Below the pieces are notes generated by a model. The model saw only the letters and a list, made by a program, of their open reading frames with translations, made no database searches and had not been told where the DNA came from. Of a DNA stretch of 64,000 bases, positions 25,719 through 34,055 are shown piece by piece. The stretch is from NCBI GenBank assembly GCA_032251455.1, contig JAVVEG010000013.1:42621-106620 (forward strand), written 5' to 3'. The position numbers and the translations under genes were made by a program. The DNA comes from JAVVEG01 sp032251455 (lineage in GTDB: Bacteria > Pseudomonadota > Gammaproteobacteria > Pseudomonadales > Pseudohongiellaceae). The stretch's first letter is position 1. The number at the start of each line of letters is the position of its first letter.

Positions 25719-26738
25719 ATGCAAAACCCGGCACGAACAACACAAAATTCGCCAGCCCTGATTGATACCTTTGGGCGTCGGGTAGACTATGTGCGTCTGT
25801 CAGTGACGGATCGCTGTGATTTCCGCTGTGTCTACTGCATGACGGAGGAGATGCAGTTTCTGCCACGCAGTCAGGTCTTGTCGCTGGAAGAAATACATAC
25901 CGTTGCCCGGGCATTTACCGAACTCGGGGTTGACAAGATTCGCCTGACCGGGGGGGAGCCTCTGGTACGCAACAATATACTTTCCCTTATCCGCAATATA
26001 GGGCAGTTGCCAGGTTTGAAGGAGCTGTTGCTGACCACCAATGGTGCACAGCTGGACAAATACGCAGCGCCATTGCGTGACGCGGGTGTCAATCGCATCA
26101 ACATAAGTATCGATAGCCTGGATGCAGAACGCTTTCAGCGTATCTCGCGAGTAGGCAAACTGGACAAGGTACTGGCAGGCATAGAAGCAGCCCGTGCGCA
26201 GCAGTTCGAGCGGATTCGCTTGAATGCCGTCATCATGAAGTCCTATAACGAAGATGAGGTGTTGCGCCTCACCGACTATGCCCTGGAACGCGGTCTGGAT
26301 ATCGCCTTTATCGAAGAAATGCCGCTTGGCCAGGCCTCGGAACACGATCGGGAAAGCACCGTCTGCAGCAATGAGTGGGTCAGGCAGCAGATTGAGCAGA
26401 AATACGCCTTGCTGAGCAGTGCCGAGACCACGGCCGGCCCGTCGCGGTATTACCAGGTTCCTGGGCATAAAAGCCGCATCGGCTTCATTTCTCCGGTCAG
26501 TCATAATTTCTGTGAAACCTGCAATCGTGTCCGCGTCACTGTGGAAGGCAGGTTGTTGTTATGTCTGGGGAATGAGCATTCCGTGGATTTGCGCGAGGTA
26601 CTGCGCAGCAAAACCGCAGATTTTGCCGACCTGAAACAGGCAATAATCGACGCCATGGCAATCAAACCTGAGCGACATTATTTTTATGACAAGGATTATG
26701 CGCAACCAGTGCGGTTGATGAACATGACCGGTGGTTGA
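25719..26738 (+). CDS. moaA: GTP 3',8-cyclase MoaA (molybdenum cofactor)
   Basis: Radical-SAM enzyme for the first step of molybdopterin synthesis. The SAM cluster motif is Cys33-x3-Cys37-x2-Cys40 (DRCDFRCVYC). The C-terminal GTP-binding cluster ligands are in FCETCNRVRVT and LLLCLG, and the protein ends in the functional Gly-Gly. I favour ATG 25719 (339 residues) because ACAGGA lies 5 bases before it; ATG 25701 is the alternative. No moaC, moaD or moaE is in the window. Confidence 0.96.
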   Translation: MQNPARTTQNSPALIDTFGRRVDYVRLSVTDRCDFRCVYCMTEEMQFLPRSQVLSLEEIHTVARAFTELGVDKIRLTGGEPLVRNNILSLIRNIGQLPGLKELLLTTNGAQLDKYAAPLRDAGVNRINISIDSLDAERFQRISRVGKLDKVLAGIEAARAQQFERIRLNAVIMKSYNEDEVLRLTDYALERGLDIAFIEEMPLGQASEHDRESTVCSNEWVRQQIEQKYALLSSAETTAGPSRYYQVPGHKSRIGFISPVSHNFCETCNRVRVTVEGRLLLCLGNEHSVDLREVLRSKTADFADLKQAIIDAMAIKPERHYFYDKDYAQPVRLMNMTGG

Positions 26739-26750
26739 GGGTATGCAGCA

Positions 26751-27296
26751 ATGAACAATGTCTCCCGGCCGGTGGTAACAACAACCGAGCAGTTTATTTC
26801 ATTGAATACGGCAATTGTGACTGTATCGGATACCCGTACCGAGCAGACTGACAAGTCTGGTGCCGTACTGGCTGAGTATGTTCAGGGCGCTGGTCATAAA
26901 CTGCTCAGCAAGACTATCGTCAAGGATGATGTGTACCGTTTGCGCGCTCTGGTTGCCGGATTGATCGCTGATGATCAGGTGCAGGTAGTGTTATTGACTG
27001 GAGGTACGGGTTTTACCTTCCGGGATAATACGGTAGTGGCGATTACCCCTCTGCTGGATAAAAGCATAGATGGTTTTGGGGAGCTGTTCCGTCATCTGTC
27101 CTTTGCCGAGATTCAGAGTTCCACCATACAGTCACGGGCTTTTGCCGGTTTGAGCAATGGTACCATTCTGTTCTGTGTGCCCGGCTCGCCCGGCGCTTGC
27201 CGCACAGCCTGGGAAGGGATTATTGCAGATCAACTTGACAGCAGGCACAAGCCTTGCAATTTTGTGGATAAATTGAAAGTCCCGCCAATGACCTGA
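26751..27296 (+). CDS. moaB: Molybdenum cofactor biosynthesis protein MoaB
   Basis: MogA/MoaB-type molybdopterin adenylyltransferase of 181 residues. LNTAIVTVSDTRT, LLTGGTGFTFRDNT and CVPGSPGACRTAWEGII are the expected substrate-loop motifs. It starts 12 bases after moaA and is surely co-transcribed. E. coli MoaB is catalytically weak, so activity here is not certain. Confidence 0.94.
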   Translation: MNNVSRPVVTTTEQFISLNTAIVTVSDTRTEQTDKSGAVLAEYVQGAGHKLLSKTIVKDDVYRLRALVAGLIADDQVQVVLLTGGTGFTFRDNTVVAITPLLDKSIDGFGELFRHLSFAEIQSSTIQSRAFAGLSNGTILFCVPGSPGACRTAWEGIIADQLDSRHKPCNFVDKLKVPPMT

Positions 27297-27415
27297 ACGG
27301 TAATCAGCCTGTCATTTCAGTTGTGGAAGTTGTTGAAAGCAATAAGTGGGGAAGGGTGGTTCTGTACGTTCAACTGCAGTGGGGTATCGAAAAAATAAAG
27401 GGATATCGGGTCATT

Positions 27416-27475
27416 TCAAGAGGTTTTCCTCTCTGTTAACCCTCTATCCCCAACTTCCTTCTTGCAGGTCTTCAT
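27416..27475 (-). CDS. Possible 19-residue basic mini-protein (doubtful)
   Basis: A minus-strand ATG at 27475 follows GGGAG by six bases and opens a 19-codon frame rich in Lys, Glu and Arg, ending at 27416. It lies downstream of the 33-residue peptide gene on the same strand. Such short frames arise by chance and nothing else supports it. Confidence 0.2.
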   Translation of the reverse strand: MKTCKKEVGDRGLTERKTS

Positions 27476-27537
27476 AAACTGCTCCCTTTTACAGGGCGGA
27501 TATTTTACCAGCGCAGGCACTGGCCCGTTTGACCGCT

Positions 27538-27639
27538 TCAGGCAACAGCAAGAATGGTCAATACAGGAACAGCAATGGCAGCAGTCATGACTGCTGCAGA
27601 TAACAGGGCAGCTTTGGCATTATTGATAATATCGTTCAT
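27538..27639 (-). CDS. 33-residue hydrophobic single-helix peptide, function unknown
   Basis: The frame starts at minus-strand ATG 27639 with MNDIINNAKAALLSAAVM and continues as an Ala/Val/Ile/Leu-rich segment able to span a membrane. AAGGAG (27648-27653) stands eight bases before it. A promoter with TTGGCT and TATTGT spaced 17 bases apart (27665-27693) would give a leader of about 20 bases. An in-frame extension to 27732 has no ribosome site. It could be a membrane regulator or a small toxin-like peptide; no family was recognised. Confidence 0.6.
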   Translation of the reverse strand: MNDIINNAKAALLSAAVMTAAIAVPVLTILAVA

Positions 27640-27664
27640 TTGGGTATCTCCTTTTAAGATGGTT

Positions 27665-27693
27665 ACAATAGCTGGGGTTTCCTGACCAGCCAA
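27665..27693 (-). promoter_or_regulatory. Predicted promoter of the 33-residue peptide gene
   Basis: On the minus strand, TTGGCT (27688-27693), a 17-base spacer and TATTGT (27665-27670) resemble a sigma-70 promoter (4 of 6 matches in each hexamer). The start point would fall near 27658, just upstream of the AAGGAG at 27648-27653. Confidence 0.4.
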
Positions 27694-27703
27694 CGGGACG
27701 TAT

Positions 27704-27743
27704 AGTAACACATTAAAGAAAAAAAGTAACACTTAGTGTGTAA
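27704..27743. repeat. Direct repeat AGTAACAC with adjacent inverted copy
   Basis: AGTAACAC occurs at 27704-27711 and 27725-27732, 21 bases (two helical turns) apart. The second copy runs into ACACTTAGTGT, an inverted repeat centred on one T. The block is AT-rich and lies between a minus-strand small gene and a plus-strand gene, so it may be a regulator-binding site. Confidence 0.35.
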
Positions 27744-27799
27744 AAAAATAACTAATTCGGTGAATTTATCGGAATTTGCGTTAAAAGGAATGATTTTCT

Positions 27800-28654
27800 G
27801 TGGTGAAAGGTGACAAGCAAGTCGAAAAACAGCATTTTCTGACTGGCGAACTTGTTGCCGTGCCCGAAAACAGGCAACTGGATATTCTGGTGAACCTGCT
27901 GGAAAGTCGTGGTGCCAGGGTGTTGAGGCTTCCCCTGGTCAGTATTCTCGATGCCCCCGACCCGGAACCGATCGAGGCCTGGTTGACTGAAATAATTGCT
28001 GCTCCCTGCAAGTATTTCATTATTTTGACTGGCGAAGGGGTGCGCAGACTGTCAGGGTTTGCTGAAAGAGCAGGCTGTGCCATGGCTTTTCAGCAGGCTC
28101 TGGCCCGGATGCAGACTATTTGCCGGGGTCCCAAGCCGGGCCGGGCACTGCATGAGCTGGGGCTGAAACCGGATATCCAGGCGGCAGCACCAACAACACA
28201 GGGGGTGATAAGCACACTGGAGAGCTTGCCGGTGGATGGCGCAAGAGTGGCAGTTCAGCTTTATGGGGAAGATCCCAACACCATCCTGATGGAATATCTG
28301 GCCAGTCGTAATGCGGAGATACTGACAGTGGCGCCTTATGTGTATGCGGATGCCAGCGCTGAGGAGAAGGTGCTGGGTTTCATCGCCCGGCTGCAAGGAA
28401 ATGAGATAAGCAGTATGGTGTTTACCAGCCAGCCACAATATAAACGGCTGTATTCGGTGGCAGTAAAGCATGGCCTTGAACAGATCTTGCACGAGGGCTT
28501 GCGTCGCCTGACGCTGGTTGCGGTGGGCCCGGTGGTGGCCAGACAACTTGAGCAAGCGGGCTTACCGGTAGCAGTGATGCCGGAAACCTCGTTTTTCATG
28601 AAGCCCATGGTGACGGCACTGGTCAATAAAAGAAGGGGAATGGCATGCGAGTGA
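27800..28654 (+). CDS. HemD-family (uroporphyrinogen-III synthase-like) protein
   Basis: Protein of 284 residues with a two-lobed HEM4 layout: GARVLRLPLVSILDAPDP, KYFIILTGEGVRRL and, late, EISSMVFTSQPQYKRLY with LVAVGPVVARQLEQAGLPV. It probably closes the tetrapyrrole ring or is a paralogue with a specialised role. No hemC or hemX neighbour is present, unlike the main hemCDXY operon. GTG 27800 is the best start, with AAAGGAA upstream. It overlaps xthA by 10 bases. Confidence 0.75.
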   Translation: MVKGDKQVEKQHFLTGELVAVPENRQLDILVNLLESRGARVLRLPLVSILDAPDPEPIEAWLTEIIAAPCKYFIILTGEGVRRLSGFAERAGCAMAFQQALARMQTICRGPKPGRALHELGLKPDIQAAAPTTQGVISTLESLPVDGARVAVQLYGEDPNTILMEYLASRNAEILTVAPYVYADASAEEKVLGFIARLQGNEISSMVFTSQPQYKRLYSVAVKHGLEQILHEGLRRLTLVAVGPVVARQLEQAGLPVAVMPETSFFMKPMVTALVNKRRGMACE

Positions 28655-29418
28655 TGAGTTTCAACTGCAATGGTGTCAGGTCAGCTGCCAGAAAAGGATT
28701 TTTCGATTGGTTGCCTGTCGCGGATGCAGATATCGTCTGCCTTCAGGAAACCAAGGCGCAAGAACAGCAATTAACGGATTCGGTGTTCAGGCCTGCGGGT
28801 TACCATTGTTTTTATTATGATGCTGTCAAGAAAGGTTATTCGGGCACAGCCCTGTTTTCCAGGCGCAAACCTGACCGGGTAATACGTGGCTTCGGCTGGG
28901 AGCAGGCAGACCAGGAAGGACGTTATTTGCAGGCAGATTTCGGTGATCTCAGTGTCATTTCACTGTACATGCCATCGGGTTCCAGTGGTGCCGAGCGCCA
29001 GGCAATCAAGTTCGAGTTCCTGGAACGCTTTTACCCTTTCCTGCAGGCAAAGCGCGAGGATGGCCGTCAGTATATTTTCTGTGCTGACTGGAATATCTGT
29101 CACCAGGAAATTGATCTGAAGAACTGGAAAGCGAATCAGAAAAACTCGGGTTTTCTGCCAGAAGAACGACAATGGCTGGATCGTATCTATGATGAGCTGG
29201 GTTATCAGGATGCATTCCGATTGATCAATCAACTGCCAGATCAGTACACCTGGTGGTCAAACCGGGGACAGGCCCGAGCCAAAAATGTTGGCTGGCGCCT
29301 GGATTATCACGTCATTACGCCGAACCTGGCTGCCTCGGTGGAAAGCGCCGAGATTTACATTGAGCAGAATTTTTCCGATCATGCCCCCATTACCATGCAA
29401 TTCAGAGATGAGCTATGA
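28645..29418 (+). CDS. xthA: Exodeoxyribonuclease III family protein (XthA)
   Basis: AP endonuclease/3' exonuclease of the EEP fold, 257 residues. MRVMSFNCNGVRSA, the metal ligand motif CLQETKAQ, the central CADWNICHQEIDLKNWK and the C-terminal SDHAPI catalytic His are all present. It acts in base-excision repair. The GGGGAATGGC ribosome site lies in the HemD-like gene, which it overlaps by 10 bases; the next gene overlaps by four. Confidence 0.94.
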   Translation: MRVMSFNCNGVRSAARKGFFDWLPVADADIVCLQETKAQEQQLTDSVFRPAGYHCFYYDAVKKGYSGTALFSRRKPDRVIRGFGWEQADQEGRYLQADFGDLSVISLYMPSGSSGAERQAIKFEFLERFYPFLQAKREDGRQYIFCADWNICHQEIDLKNWKANQKNSGFLPEERQWLDRIYDELGYQDAFRLINQLPDQYTWWSNRGQARAKNVGWRLDYHVITPNLAASVESAEIYIEQNFSDHAPITMQFRDEL

Positions 29419-29999
29419 AAAGAATCCAGAATAAGCTGCTGTCATCAGCAGCATTCATGCTGACCGTATTTTTCCTGTTGGCGGGCGTATCGCATGCGCA
29501 GACCTTGTCCGCAGTCATTACGACAGAAAAGGGCGAAATAAAACTGGAATTGTTTGATCGTAATGCACCCTTGACGGTGGCCAATTTTGTCAATCTGGTG
29601 GAACGGGGGTTTTATGACGGACTTACCTTTCATCGGGTTGAGCGCAGATTCATGATTCAGGGGGGAGATCCTGTTGGTAATGGCACAGGCGGTCCTGGTT
29701 ACCGTTTTGCCGGCGAGTTGACCTTGCGCCACAACAGGCCCGGCATGCTTTCAATGGCCAATAGCGGGCCCGGTACGGAAGGCAGTCAGTTTTTCATTAC
29801 CCATGTACCGACCCCCCATCTTGACGGCTTGCATTCCGTGTTTGGTCGGGTGACGGAGGGCATGGAGGTGGTCAACCGCATCAGCCGCGGGGATGTCATT
29901 GAGAAAATTGAAATAATTGGTGATACCGAGCCACTCAAACAACGCAAAAGTGCTGATATAGAGCGCTGGAACGCTATCCTTGATGCGGCTCAGGGTTGA
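29415..29999 (+). CDS. Periplasmic cyclophilin-type peptidyl-prolyl isomerase
   Basis: Cyclophilin of 194 residues with a clear signal peptide (about 1-29, ending SHAQ). The isomerase core contains FHRVERRFMIQGGDP, MLSMANSGPGTEGSQFFIT and LDGLHSVFGRV. The C-terminus extends about 20 residues beyond the domain. ATGA overlap with xthA suggests co-expression. It converges with the YciI gene, overlapping it by 10 bases. A second cyclophilin occurs at 53287-53856. Confidence 0.94.
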   Translation: MKRIQNKLLSSAAFMLTVFFLLAGVSHAQTLSAVITTEKGEIKLELFDRNAPLTVANFVNLVERGFYDGLTFHRVERRFMIQGGDPVGNGTGGPGYRFAGELTLRHNRPGMLSMANSGPGTEGSQFFITHVPTPHLDGLHSVFGRVTEGMEVVNRISRGDVIEKIEIIGDTEPLKQRKSADIERWNAILDAAQG

Positions 30000-30295
30000 G
30001 GAAATACCTGCCGGAATGGTTTGACACTGACGCTGCGATAGACCCCGGCTGCCACATAGGGATCCTGCTCTGCCCATTCCCTGGCAGCTTTCAATGAATC
30101 GAAACGAGCCACGATCAAGCTGCCACTGAACCCGGCCGCGCCTGGATCCTCGGCGTCAATTGCCGGATTGGGTCCGGCCAGCAACAGTCGCCCCTGTTGT
30201 TGGAGAATTTCCAGCCTGGCCAAGTGTGCCGGCCTGGCCTGGGCGCGCAAGGGCAGGCTGCTTTCATTGTCTTCGCTGACTATCATGTAAATCAT
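29990..30295 (-). CDS. yciI: YciI family protein
   Basis: Small alpha/beta protein of 101 residues. The pattern RPAHLARLEILQQQGRLLLAGP, a Gly-rich turn and SLIVARFDSLKAAREWAEQDPYV match the YciI dimeric alpha-beta barrel family, whose reaction is unknown in most bacteria. AGGA lies seven bases before the start. It is divergent from the YciO-type gene and probably monocistronic. Confidence 0.92.
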   Translation of the reverse strand: MIYMIVSEDNESSLPLRAQARPAHLARLEILQQQGRLLLAGPNPAIDAEDPGAAGFSGSLIVARFDSLKAAREWAEQDPYVAAGVYRSVSVKPFRQVFPQP

Positions 30296-30354
30296 CGTTA
30301 TTTCCTGTTATTGTCTGCCCCCGCATCATAACCCAGGAACAAGGTGTTGAGCCA

Positions 30355-30975
30355 ATGGCGCAGTTAATCCGGATACATGCCCAGAACCCCGAGCTTCGCC
30401 TGATCAGACAGGCTGCTCAGGCATTGCTGGCTGGCAATGTGGTTATCTATCCCACGGATTCCACCTATGCTCTGGCTTGCCACATCGGTGACAAAGGCGC
30501 CCTGGAAAGGATTCGCCAAATCCGGCAATTGGATGACCGTCATAATTTTACCCTGATGTGTGCAGACCTGTCGGCTATTGCCACTTATGCCAAGGTCAAC
30601 AACAGTGCCTATCGCCTGCTCAAAACCTATACTCCTGGCCCTTATACGTTTATTTTGACGGCAACTGCCGAGGTGCCGCGGCGACTCATGCATCCGAAGA
30701 AGAAGACCATCGGCTTGCGGATTCCGGATAACGTGGTTGCACAGGCGCTGTTGCAGGAGCTGGGTGAGCCAGTGATGAGTACGAGCCTTATCCTGCCTGG
30801 GGAGGACACGCCCCTGTCAGAGATTCATGATATTGAAGAGCGTATGGGTAAGCGGGTAGATATGATTGTCGACAGTGGTGCATGTGGGCTCGAACCAACC
30901 ACCGTGGTGGATCTGGTTTCCGGGGTGCCGGTACTGTTGCGCGAGGGCAAGGGTAATCCGGATCCGTTTCGCTGA
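30355..30975 (+). CDS. yciO: Sua5/YciO family threonylcarbamoyl-AMP synthase-like protein
   Basis: Protein of 206 residues with the YrdC fold. VVIYPTDSTYALAC, the Lys/Arg-rich substrate loop near RQIRQLDDRHNFTLMC, and GPYTFILTATAEVPRR are typical. Subfamily features (such as KKKTIGLRIPDN and REGKGNPDPF) fit YciO rather than TsaC, so a direct role in t6A synthesis is uncertain. It precedes trpS by 147 bases. Confidence 0.92.
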   Translation: MAQLIRIHAQNPELRLIRQAAQALLAGNVVIYPTDSTYALACHIGDKGALERIRQIRQLDDRHNFTLMCADLSAIATYAKVNNSAYRLLKTYTPGPYTFILTATAEVPRRLMHPKKKTIGLRIPDNVVAQALLQELGEPVMSTSLILPGEDTPLSEIHDIEERMGKRVDMIVDSGACGLEPTTVVDLVSGVPVLLREGKGNPDPFR

Positions 30976-31029
30976 ACCCTGGTTTCGCAACAGGGGCCTG
31001 CAACAAATACCAGCTACGGATAAAATTAG

Positions 31030-31059
31030 TTCATAATCGCCGCTGCCATCTGAGATAAT
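31030..31059 (+). promoter_or_regulatory. Possible trpS promoter
   Basis: TTCATA (31030-31035) and GATAAT (31054-31059) are separated by 18 bases, with TG one base before the -10, an extended -10 arrangement. It lies about 64 bases before trpS. No trp-type attenuator or leader peptide was seen. Confidence 0.35.
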
Positions 31060-31122
31060 GCCGCAGACGCCTCTGCTCGATAGCCAGCAAGAGACCCATC
31101 AAACACAATACCGGAGTTAACA

Positions 31123-32337
31123 TTGTCCACCGTCAATTCACAGCACCGGGTTTTATCCGGTATGCGTCCCACTGGCCGATTGCACCTTGGGCATTATCAC
31201 GGCGTGCTGAAAAACTGGGTAAAACTGCAACACGAATATGAATGTTTCTTTTTCGTGGCCGACTGGCATGCGCTGACCACCCATTACGCCACACCACAGG
31301 TTATCGAAGAAAATTTGATGGATATGGTTATCGACTGGTTGGCAGTCGGTATCAACCCAGGTTCGGCTTCATTGTTTGTCCAGTCACGTGTGCCCGAACA
31401 TGCCGAGTTACATTTATTGTTGTCGATGATGACGCCTTTGGGTTGGCTGGAAAGAGTACCCAGCTACAAGGATCAACAGGAGAAGCTGCGGGAAAAGGAT
31501 CTGGAAACCTATGGATTTCTCGGCTATCCCTTGCTGCAGAGTGCCGATATTCTGATTTACCGTGCCGGCATGGTGCCGGTTGGTGCCGATCAGGTTGCGC
31601 ATGTTGAACTTACCCGGGAGGTGGCCCGCCGGTTCAATCACCTCTATGGCCGGGAGCCTGGCTTTGAGGAAAATGCAGAAGCGGCCATCCGGAAAATGGG
31701 CAAAAAGGCAGCGCGCCTGTTCAGCTCCTTGCGCACCGCCTATCAGCAGCAGGGTGATCAAAATGCACTGGCTCAGGCTCAGGCCCTGTTGCGTGAACAG
31801 CAGAACATCACCCTGGGAGATCGCGAACGCCTGTATGGTTATCTGGAGGGCAGTGGCAAAATGATCCTGGTTGAACCTCAGGTGATGTTGACCCCCGCCC
31901 CAAAGATGCCTGGCCTCGATGGTCAGAAAATGTCCAAATCCTATGACAATACCATCAGTTTGCGCGAACCGCTGGAGCTGGTTGAGAAGAAGGTGGCAAC
32001 CATGCCGACGGATCCGGCCCGCGTCAGATTGACTGATCCGGGGGATCCCCAGAAGTGCCCTGTCTGGCAGCTGCATGAGATCTACTCCAGCGAAGCAACC
32101 CGGCAATGGGTGGATACGGGTTGCCGCCAGGCTGGCATTGGCTGTCTTGAGTGCAAACGCCCGCTGATCGATGCCATTATTGCCGAGCTGGAACCCATTC
32201 AGGCAGAGGCCAGGCAGTATGAAAAGGATCCGGACATGGTCAAGTCAATACTGGCAGAGGGTGCAGAGTCCGCCCGCGAAACTGCGCGCGAGACATTACA
32301 GGATGTACGTGCTGCAATGGGCTTGAACTACAGGTAA
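31123..32337 (+). CDS. trpS: Tryptophanyl-tRNA synthetase (TTG start)
   Basis: Class I synthetase of 404 residues charging tRNA-Trp. The HIGH-type motif is His21-Leu-Gly-His24 and KMSKS is at 269-273. An insertion of roughly 60 residues (about 190-250) between the Rossmann halves makes it longer than E. coli TrpS; similar long forms occur in Pseudomonas. TTG 31123 follows GGAG by seven bases. scpA begins nine bases after it. Confidence 0.97.
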   Translation: MSTVNSQHRVLSGMRPTGRLHLGHYHGVLKNWVKLQHEYECFFFVADWHALTTHYATPQVIEENLMDMVIDWLAVGINPGSASLFVQSRVPEHAELHLLLSMMTPLGWLERVPSYKDQQEKLREKDLETYGFLGYPLLQSADILIYRAGMVPVGADQVAHVELTREVARRFNHLYGREPGFEENAEAAIRKMGKKAARLFSSLRTAYQQQGDQNALAQAQALLREQQNITLGDRERLYGYLEGSGKMILVEPQVMLTPAPKMPGLDGQKMSKSYDNTISLREPLELVEKKVATMPTDPARVRLTDPGDPQKCPVWQLHEIYSSEATRQWVDTGCRQAGIGCLECKRPLIDAIIAELEPIQAEARQYEKDPDMVKSILAEGAESARETARETLQDVRAAMGLNYR

Positions 32338-32346
32338 TACATCATC

Positions 32347-33180
32347 ATGGACGCAGGTCACAGCATTGAGACATCCCCTGTGCCGACAGCAGAGGTCTCC
32401 CAACAGGAAATGCCGTTTGCCTATGTTGCTGGCAAGGCAGTCACTGTGCTGCCGCTTGATCTGTATATTCCACCGGATGCACTGGAAGTCTTCCTGGAAG
32501 CTTTCGAAGGGCCACTCGACTTGCTCCTCTATCTGATCAAACGGCAGAATATTGATATTCTGGAAGTGGATGTAGCCATGATAACGGACCAATACATGGC
32601 GTATGTGGATCTGATGGAGGCTCATCAGTTTGAGCTGGCAGCAGAATATCTGGTCATGGCGGCCATGCTGGCAGAAATCAAATCCAGAATGCTGTTGCCG
32701 CGCAGCAGCATGGAAGAAGACACCGAAGAAGATCCGCGAGCACAGCTGATCCGGCGCCTGCAGGAATACGAACGCTACAAGAAAGCCGCCGAGGATCTGG
32801 ATACCCTGCCCAGACTCGAACGTGATGTATTTCAGAGCCAGGCGCAAACGCCAGAGCTGGAAAAAGAGATGCCTGAACCGCTTGTTGAACTTCAGGAAAT
32901 TCTGCTTGCCCTGGCTTCGGTGCTGCGCCGGGCTGATATGTTTGAGCATCATCATATTCAGCGCGAGATGCTGTCTACCCGGGAAAAAATGTCCGAGATT
33001 CTGGTGCGTCTGTCCAGTGAACGCTTTATTCCACTGGTTTCCCTGCTGCTGCGGGAAGAGGGACGCCTGGGTGTGGTGGTGACTTTTCTGGCGGTCATGG
33101 AACTGCTGAAAGATTCCCTGATTGATATTATTCAAAATGAGCCGTTTGGCCCGATACACCTGAAGGCGCGCAACGAATGA
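32347..33180 (+). CDS. scpA: Segregation and condensation protein A (ScpA)
   Basis: Kleisin subunit of the SMC-ScpAB condensin (277 residues). A non-conserved N-terminus (1-45) precedes the kleisin motif FEGPLDLLLYLIKRQNIDILEV, then EYLVMAAMLAEIKSRMLLP and a C-terminal winged helix. An SMC-ScpAB system implies chromosome organisation other than, or besides, MukBEF. It overlaps scpB by four bases. Confidence 0.96.
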   Translation: MDAGHSIETSPVPTAEVSQQEMPFAYVAGKAVTVLPLDLYIPPDALEVFLEAFEGPLDLLLYLIKRQNIDILEVDVAMITDQYMAYVDLMEAHQFELAAEYLVMAAMLAEIKSRMLLPRSSMEEDTEEDPRAQLIRRLQEYERYKKAAEDLDTLPRLERDVFQSQAQTPELEKEMPEPLVELQEILLALASVLRRADMFEHHHIQREMLSTREKMSEILVRLSSERFIPLVSLLLREEGRLGVVVTFLAVMELLKDSLIDIIQNEPFGPIHLKARNE

Positions 33181-34055
33181 ATACGGCAGAAAATCCGGAG
33201 AAGATTATGCTTGAGCAAGATATCGACAATGAGGAGGCAATGGTTGACGCTGATTCGGAAGCAGCAATCGATTTTGATATGCTCAGGAAGATTGTTGAGG
33301 GTTTGTTGCTGGCCTCGGACAAACCCCTGTCCTTGCCGCGTATTGCTGAGGTTTTTCCGGAACAGGCCCGCCCCGATGAGGTGTTGTTGAAGTCGGTGCT
33401 TGCCGCTATCTCGGACAGCTGTGCCGGCAAAGGTTTCGAGTTGAAAGAGGTCAGTTCGGGTTTTCGATTTCAGGTCCGCCAGGAACTCAGTTCGTGGATC
33501 AGTCGGCTCTGGGAGGAAAAACCGCAAAGATATACCCGGGCCTTGCTGGAAACTCTTGCTCTGATAGCCTACCGTCAACCGATTACGCGCGGTGATATTG
33601 AAGAAATTCGCGGTGTAGGAGTCAGCTCTACCATTATAAGGACATTGCTCGATCGAGAGTGGATCAGAGTGGTTGGACATCGTGATGTGCCTGGTCGTCC
33701 AGCGATGTTTGCCACTACCCGCCAGTTTCTCGATTACTTCAATTTGAAGAGTTTGCAGGAATTGCCCCCATTGTCCGAGATTCGCGATCTCGATCAGCTC
33801 AATCAGGAACTGGTTTTTGATGATGCCAGAGAGGAGATGCGGGTGCTGGACCTGCCTGACGAACAACAGATCCAGGAGCAGGGTTCAAACCAGACTGACG
33901 AAAATGGCAATAGTGTGGCCGCTGAGCACTCCCTGAGTGAAGAAGAAGCGCTGGCCCTGGCCAGACGTCCACTCGACGAGATTCTTGGTTTGCACCAAAA
34001 CAAAAGTGAAGATGACACAGACCCCGGGGATTCAGGTACTCAAGATGACAGATGA
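33177..34055 (+). CDS. scpB: Segregation and condensation protein B (ScpB)
   Basis: Kleisin-interacting subunit, 292 residues. Two winged-helix domains occupy about 35-205 (ALLETLALIAYRQPITRGDI and GVGVSSTIIRTLLDREWIRVVG). A low-complexity acidic C-terminal tail of about 80 residues makes it longer than the Bacillus protein. It starts at the ATGA overlap with scpA, and its last 11 bases overlap rluB. Confidence 0.96.
   Translation: MNTAENPEKIMLEQDIDNEEAMVDADSEAAIDFDMLRKIVEGLLLASDKPLSLPRIAEVFPEQARPDEVLLKSVLAAISDSCAGKGFELKEVSSGFRFQVRQELSSWISRLWEEKPQRYTRALLETLALIAYRQPITRGDIEEIRGVGVSSTIIRTLLDREWIRVVGHRDVPGRPAMFATTRQFLDYFNLKSLQELPPLSEIRDLDQLNQELVFDDAREEMRVLDLPDEQQIQEQGSNQTDENGNSVAAEHSLSEEEALALARRPLDEILGLHQNKSEDDTDPGDSGTQDDR

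Larger units (their letters stand above)
27297..27799. other. Spacer between moaB and the HemD-like gene
   Basis: This 503-base stretch holds a well-supported minus-strand small gene (27538-27639) with its promoter, a doubtful minus-strand mini-frame (27416-27475), and an AT-rich block (about 27700-27790) with direct repeats. The AGAGG-AAAA-CCTCT inverted repeat near 27418-27433 lacks a T-tract, so I see no clear terminator for moaB. No longer gene-like frame is present. Confidence 0.6.
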
